Source: Sympetrum striolatum (lineage: Eukaryota; Arthropoda; Insecta; Odonata; Libellulidae). From it: DNA of 64,000 nucleotides. The stretch covers positions 11,966,001 to 12,030,000 of the forward strand of contig OX388348.1 in assembly GCA_947579665.1 (NCBI GenBank). The letters run 5' to 3'. The notes beneath the pieces were generated by a model, which saw nothing but the letters and a program-made list of their open reading frames with translations, was not told the DNA's origin and searched no databases. Position numbers and translations under genes: made by a program. Below are positions 59,313 to 64,000 of the stretch, piece by piece (position 1 is the stretch's first letter; each line of letters begins with the position of its first letter).

Positions 59313-61424
59313 GCATCAGTATGCATTCTATCATTTGGGAAATTGTTTGAATGGATTTAAGATCCAGGCATTTAAGATTTAAGTCCCAGGCACAGTTCTA
59401 ATATCTACTACAGGTAAATAAAGCTTATTTTTTGTGAATATTTATACAGTTGCAGTTTCTACAATATACTAAAGCAAGTGAATTGAAAAGATTTTCAGAC
59501 CAAAAAATTAATTCTCTCACCATGCAATAAGACGAAAATAATTGGGCAACCAAAAAGAATGCCTTTTTGTAATTTAGATATGAGTGTTGAATTAATAAAA
59601 GTTTCATCCATTATTTTTATTCCTTTGCAATAGCTTGTTTCTGGAACTCCTGAATCCTATGAAAATGATAAAGCATTAAATAAATATTAATCCTAATTAT
59701 TTTTAGAGCTCATAAATTATTATAATAATGCAGGAAATTTGGGAAGGTGAGCAGTCTCTACTAATAATATTTTCTACAATAACTTAGGAATAACCTAAAA
59801 TTTCATTTAAAGCTGTGTTGGAATTTAAGAGCATATTGTGCATATTATTCATAAAAGTTTGAATAATAGTTATAAGTTTGATATGTTCTTTTATAATAAT
59901 GTAATTATGTATTTAAATTAGTTCAAACTCCTTTAATTATGTAGAGCAGTCCAAAATAAAGCCTATGTATTGTGATGAGATATTTACAGCATGAGTTACT
60001 TGTAGCATAATTTAGCACCTGGATGTAGATTTGCAATTAATAAACAAACCTTTTCTGAAACCTTTTCTGCCCCCTGTCTTCTAAATTTCTGCCTTAAACT
60101 GTAGTTATATTAGTCATGGATGCTAGTTTTTTCCCCATTTCCAAATCCCCAGGCTCAGAGTTCCTGTAATTTAAACTCAAAAACTAGAAAAATCTGAATC
60201 AGTTACATTCTTCACAAAATCTGCATTAATTTTTGACAAGGAATACATCACAAATTAATATAACAAATATTTATGTTGACTAAGGAAATTTGATGAATGG
60301 ACAGCCATCCCTTACTAAATAATGCATACATTTTACCACGTAAAGAAAGAAAGGTTAGGATACGGCTGTTAAGGAATTAGAGGTTTAAAATCTTCAGTAG
60401 CCATTTTTGTTAGTACTTGTTGATCATATCAGTATTGAAAATGCAAATGAATGTCAGTTTGATTCCATATAAAGATGCTGGAGCCTAAATGGCTAAAAAC
60501 AAGGAAAAGTTTACGTACCTAAAAAACAAGAATGGTGGAGCACTCAAAAGGAATACAATTATTGCACCTTCAATTGAAATTAACCACTCTCTAATTGTAA
60601 AATAAAAAAATCCTTCATCCAAATGTGCACCTGTAATAAGAACTATATAAATTAGATGAAGCATAGCATGTATATAGAGATGCTATTCATTAGAAAAAAG
60701 ATTAATTTATTTTATATAAAGTGAATTATAACATAGAAATGTTTATAAATTAAAGCTTGACCTTACTTCTAAAATAAAATTAATGTGGTGAATCCTTACT
60801 TGATAGAATTTTGTACAAACATCTTATGAGAAATACACTTAGTAACTTCTACTATATGTAAGTATATACAAAAAGTATATATTGTTTAAGTAACAAAATA
60901 TTTTTACTTTATGATGGTCTCAGCCTTACTGTAAATAATTCAATGTTCTTTTTATATATTTTTGTGGTGCACATTCCCTTTAGATGAAATTCATTTTACT
61001 CACTTGGTTCAGGTTCTGGGATCCCATACAACATCACATTTGCTAGCATGGTGGATAGAAGAACGCATACAGCCATTGATAGCCTCTGGGAGCTTGTTTA
61101 TGGACTATGTGCAGGACTATTGAAATCAAGCAATTGAAGATGAAAATATTATAATCTACAGATCAAGTCTTCTCGGTTCTCCACTAGGCTAGATATTACA
61201 TTGCTGATGTTTCGATGGCTGACTCTGCCATGGAAATCTTGACAAAGGAATATCTAACCTGGTGCAGAACCCAAGAAGGCTTCATCCTCAGCAAATGCCA
61301 GGAAAGTATGAGATCTTATATTATTATAATCTATTTCAACAAAAGTCTTTTTCAATTTTAGAAACTATTTTAAGTATAATTTTTGATCAGAGGTCATAAA
61401 GACATTTCATACACACAGTTTATT

Positions 61425-61625
61425 AATTTCTCTAATGATCCTTGTTCAATTCCAGCACCATTTACAACCTACATACATTTCAATTGGGGATAGTGAAATC
61501 TTATTTTAGGAACTTCTTTGTATGATATCGACTTTAAACTTTGGATTAATTTAGCATTATCCCTACCAGGTTGTTACGTGTATTTACATTTTGCAAAAAG
61601 GTTCTGGGTTCCACACCAGGTAATC
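61425..61625 (+). repeat. B-box-like repeat, array 5
   Basis: TGTTCAATTCCAGCACC (about 61443) and GGGTTCCACACCAGG (about 61605), with TATCGACTTTAAACTTTGGA at 61527 that closely matches TATCAACTTCAAACTTTGCA at 8983. Diverged member of the family at 8810. Confidence 0.55.
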
Positions 61626-61829
61626 TTACTTTTCATATATAAAATGTTTGGAGGAGATTTCAAATATTTCTATGAAGTATTTCCCAAGAAGATAAATCTA
61701 TAGCCCAGCATCTGAACAACAGTCATGAATATGTTTTACAAATACAGTTACTATTTCCCTGAAGAATGATATGATAAATTTGCTTGCTGAATGTAAGCAA
61801 CTTTTACCCATATATATGATTATATCTAT

Positions 61830-62260
61830 TTATATAATTCAATTCAATTTTATTTGATTCAAAGATCATACAAATGATATAGAACATGTCAAGTACAAAA
61901 TAAAATACAGAAAATGTAGTACAAAACGAAAATCAAAGGCATTGCATGCATAGCAGTCGTCAACAATATGAATCTCAAGACTAAATATCATCATTCAAAA
62001 AGTCATAAAAATTATAATACATTTTATTAAGAAGAAAACTTCTAACCCTTGATTTAAACATAGATAAGGTAGTAGAAATTTTACAAATTATGGGCAATTT
62101 GTTATAGAGACAGAAACCAATGGACTTGGGACCACAGAAAGAGATTTTTGTTCTGTGATATGAGAGATGAAGATGAGTGCTGGATCTAGTAAAATGGTTG
62201 TGAAGAATGGAATTAGCAGGAAACAGAAATGTTAGAGTGGATAAAAGAAACAACTGAGAA
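61830..62260 (-). pseudogene. LINE 3' end with RT C-terminus
   Basis: On the - strand 62253-61981 reads NHFTRSSTHLHLSYHRT, CGPKSIGFCLYNKLP and LSMFKSRVRSFLLNK, the C-terminal block of Jockey/CR1-type reverse transcriptases (H.TR...., G...WN.LP, F...L...L). It is followed by a 3' tail ending in AAATAAAATTGAATTGAATT. 5'-truncated copy in the intron between polycystin exons 62378 and 61093. Confidence 0.75.
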
Positions 62261-62811
62261 AATATAAAGGCAAAGAAGAGGAAGAATGTGAAAAGCTTTA
62301 AAAATTGATAAAAATTTATATAATTATTTCTATTGTATTCAAGACATTCTTAATAAAATTATGTTGCTATTACTGACCTTTTAAAAATACTTAGCCATTC
62401 ATGTTTATCAAAGAAATTTAATCTTGCACTATTGTTAAAGACAATTCTCCACTTAATTAACTCCATTTGTGTGGTAGTTCTTACTTTGCAGCAAGGAAGA
62501 GTGGCAGAATAATAGATTCGTGGCTGGTTAGTTAGTCCTCCTACAGAAAGCCATCTGTTTACCAAGAACACCCACACACCAACAACATCTGTCTCCTCAA
62601 ATTCTCTCACTACTACTGAATCACAAAACCTGTGGAAGTTCGTTAAAAAAAAAACAGTCATAAATTCAGAAAGAATATTTTCAAGTTTTTGCAATCCTGT
62701 GGAAAATTCATCAAGAACAAGATTACTTGGACTAGCAATTTTCACTTCTGTTCACCTCATAATTTTAACTCTAATCAGCATGGTTGAAATTATAGTTATA
62801 ATGAAAATTAT

Positions 62812-63345
62812 ATGCAAGTGATAAAGAAGAGTGTGAGAAAGTTCAATTACCCTCTGCAACAAATAGTGAACAGGATTACTGAGAAGAGGTTCCTTAGTCT
62901 TAATAGGAAGGATGACAGAGACAAATGTGAGGAAAAATTAGACCCTGGTGTACCTGTCAGTCTTCCATCATGCATTACTCCTCCACTGTACCTACATATT
63001 GTTCTTCCCTGTGGCAAAATTTCAAAAAGGTCTCCAAATAATTGTGTGATCATTAACAATGGAAGTATTGTTCTCATTGAGCATATTGGAACATCAAAGT
63101 CTGGGACTGTTGTTGTTGGGCGAAAGCTCCTCAAAACATCCAATTTTTATTCAAGTCCTTGTGAATCTGCAGAAATTGGAATTTATAAAGCCTGCGAATT
63201 ATCTTAAATTATGTCATGGTCCTTACAAAACATCAGCTCGAAAGCCATATGGATTCCTATGCCCACTTCTGAGTCATCTGATAGTTGCTATGTTGTTGAA
63301 ATCCTTCATGATCAATTTAAGCCTGACTAGATGTGAAAACAGTAT
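62812..63345 (+). pseudogene. Unknown transposon-style protein fragment, frameshifted
   Basis: An open frame from 62812 to 63207 (131 codons) has a cysteine- and valine-rich second half with SLPSCITPPLYLHIVLPCG, NGSIVLIEHIG, VVGRKLL and SSPCESAEIGIYKACELS. At the stop the similarity in character continues in another frame from about 63211 (SWSLQNISSKAIWIP, CYVVEILHD) to a stop at 63330. It looks like the C-terminal part of one longer protein broken by an indel near 63205. It resembles uncharacterised proteins repeated in arthropod genomes, but I cannot name a domain. It lies where the missing half of the polycystin PLAT domain might be expected, but on the other strand. Confidence 0.5.
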
Positions 63346-63487
63346 TGTATTTAAGTTGTAATATTTAAAGCCTGGACTAGTTTCAATACAGAGATTAGAT
63401 CAGTGGGGTGGCCAGTGTATGTGAGAAAATTCTTGATTATCCCACTGTCAACTTAGCAAGTAGGCTAAGAAATTTCGGACGTAAGAG

Positions 63488-63983
63488 ATGAGTACTAGGA
63501 GGGAATGGATCGTGGTTGAGTTCAAGCCACAAGATAATGAGGACCTACCAGACTGCAGAGCTGTGCCCACTACGTGGTTATCTGGGAGAGCAGATGATCT
63601 GATGTGCTCCTACCCAGATCAAGGCAGCATGACGAGCCGGCATATTAACTTTGCCATAAGCACTAATGCCTGTCCTCAACAGTCCTGGCCCAAGTACTGT
63701 GTGAGAACATTTCCCAACAGTTTGTGTGGTAAGTGTGATTAATGAAAAATAACTGGTGGATGTAAAAAAATGTTGTTTATTAATATTCATTACTACTTCA
63801 TTGCAGATTCATATGACAAGGCCAAAGATTTGGAGTTCGTGGCAATTGATACTTCCGATTTAGATGCTTCAAAGCCACTTGGCCGTGGTCAGCGGCGAAA
63901 AAAGAGGGCTTTAAATTTTGAAAGTGACAGTGAAACAGATTCGAATGAGAAAAGAATCCCATCTCCTCCAAGATATAAGAAAT
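63488..63983 (+). CDS. N-terminal exons of a DUF4806-type protein, runs off the window
   Basis: Exon 63488-63728 (ATG, 80 codons plus one base, donor G|GTAAGT) joins in phase to 63807-63983 (acceptor TTGCAG, donor T|GTAAAG). The protein starts MSTRREWIVVEF, then AVPTTWLSG, then WPKYCVRTFPNSL, DSYDKAKDLE, SDL, GRGQRRKKRALNFES and an acidic/serine stretch. This order (W.VVEF, VP..WL, YDVR, YD.A....., T.SDL, GRGKR) is the N-terminal pattern of a large arthropod family whose C-terminus carries DUF4806. That C-terminal domain would lie beyond the right edge and is not seen. The function of the family is not known to me. The start is chosen as the first ATG of the frame. Confidence 0.6.
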
Positions 63984-64000
63984 GTAAAGCATTTACTTTT

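Larger units (their letters stand above)
54004..62629 (-). pseudogene. Polycystin-1-like gene fragment with two lesions
   Basis: Six exons on the - strand: 62629-62378, 61093-61004, 60630-60519, 57196-57013, 56680-56495, 54224-54004. Phases match at every junction. The first encodes the C-terminal half of a PLAT domain (VVVREFEETDVVGVWVFLVN, RWLSVGG) and the conserved DKHEWLSIF segment. The second is the following membrane helix (MAVCVLLSTMLANVMLYG). The third has EWLISIEGAIIVFLLSAPPF, the fourth SLYGLSFGKFKALL and QGAFIYQPLKVIGMTAL, and the fifth is a cytosolic loop. The sixth is ARKERKWKEW plus a helix before ASDPTSW (the 'YGNRDP' position). Polycystin-1 proteins are large membrane receptors/channel subunits. 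Lesions: TGA at 57109-57111 where the family has Trp, and one extra base near 61074-61083. The N-terminal half of PLAT and the TOP/channel part were not found. Likely a young pseudogene, or assembly errors in a live gene. Confidence 0.85.

Overview
This is arthropod nuclear DNA, most probably from an insect with a large, repeat-rich genome. The evidence is spliced genes with GT-AG introns of up to several kb, an AT-rich background, and a dense load of animal transposon families (piggyBac, Transib, mariner/Tc1, Tigger-like, hAT-like, Polinton-like polymerase, several LINEs). No prokaryotic feature is present. The species cannot be decided from the sequence.

Layout. 0-23.5 kb is almost entirely mobile and repeated DNA: a broken piggyBac transposase, a broken PolB-like gene, two inverted arrays of a 51-bp repeat, a set of nested and neighbouring long inverted repeats (8.4-13.8 kb), and two Transib (RAG1-family) transposons at 13.84-16.39 and 17.68-21.31 kb. 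23.86-41.85 kb holds the one complete-looking host gene, on the + strand. It has eleven coding exons that join in phase and encode about 659 residues: an acidic N-terminus, an RRM, an F-box, leucine-rich repeats and an acidic tail. Its introns carry a mariner deletion derivative, a piggyBac MITE, a Transib end, LINE fragments, a long perfect-looking hairpin and a tandem array. 42-54 kb has little I can assign: a Tigger-like remnant, a Tc1/mariner hairpin, palindromes, and a more CpG-rich stretch at 46-51 kb with unassigned open frames. 54.0-62.6 kb, - strand, is part of a polycystin-1-like gene (end of the PLAT domain through the membrane segment ahead of the TOP domain). Its six exons join in phase but carry an in-frame TGA and a frameshift. 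62.8-63.35 kb is a frameshifted unknown coding fragment. 63.49 kb to the right edge is the start of a + strand gene resembling the DUF4806-type arthropod family.

How the parts relate. The F-box gene would encode a substrate adaptor for an SCF ubiquitin ligase with an added RNA-binding domain. The polycystin relic would have been a membrane receptor/channel subunit. Nothing suggests that the two are functionally linked. The most notable observations are: Transib ends with the canonical RAG heptamer CACAGTG, a 23-bp spacer and a nonamer-like block, flanked by CGNCG target sites; very long (about 583 bp) inverted repeats on one of those transposons; the RRM/F-box/LRR fusion; the lesions in the polycystin gene; a dispersed repeat of about 160-180 bp carrying a tRNA B-box-like motif; and the inverted 51-bp arrays.
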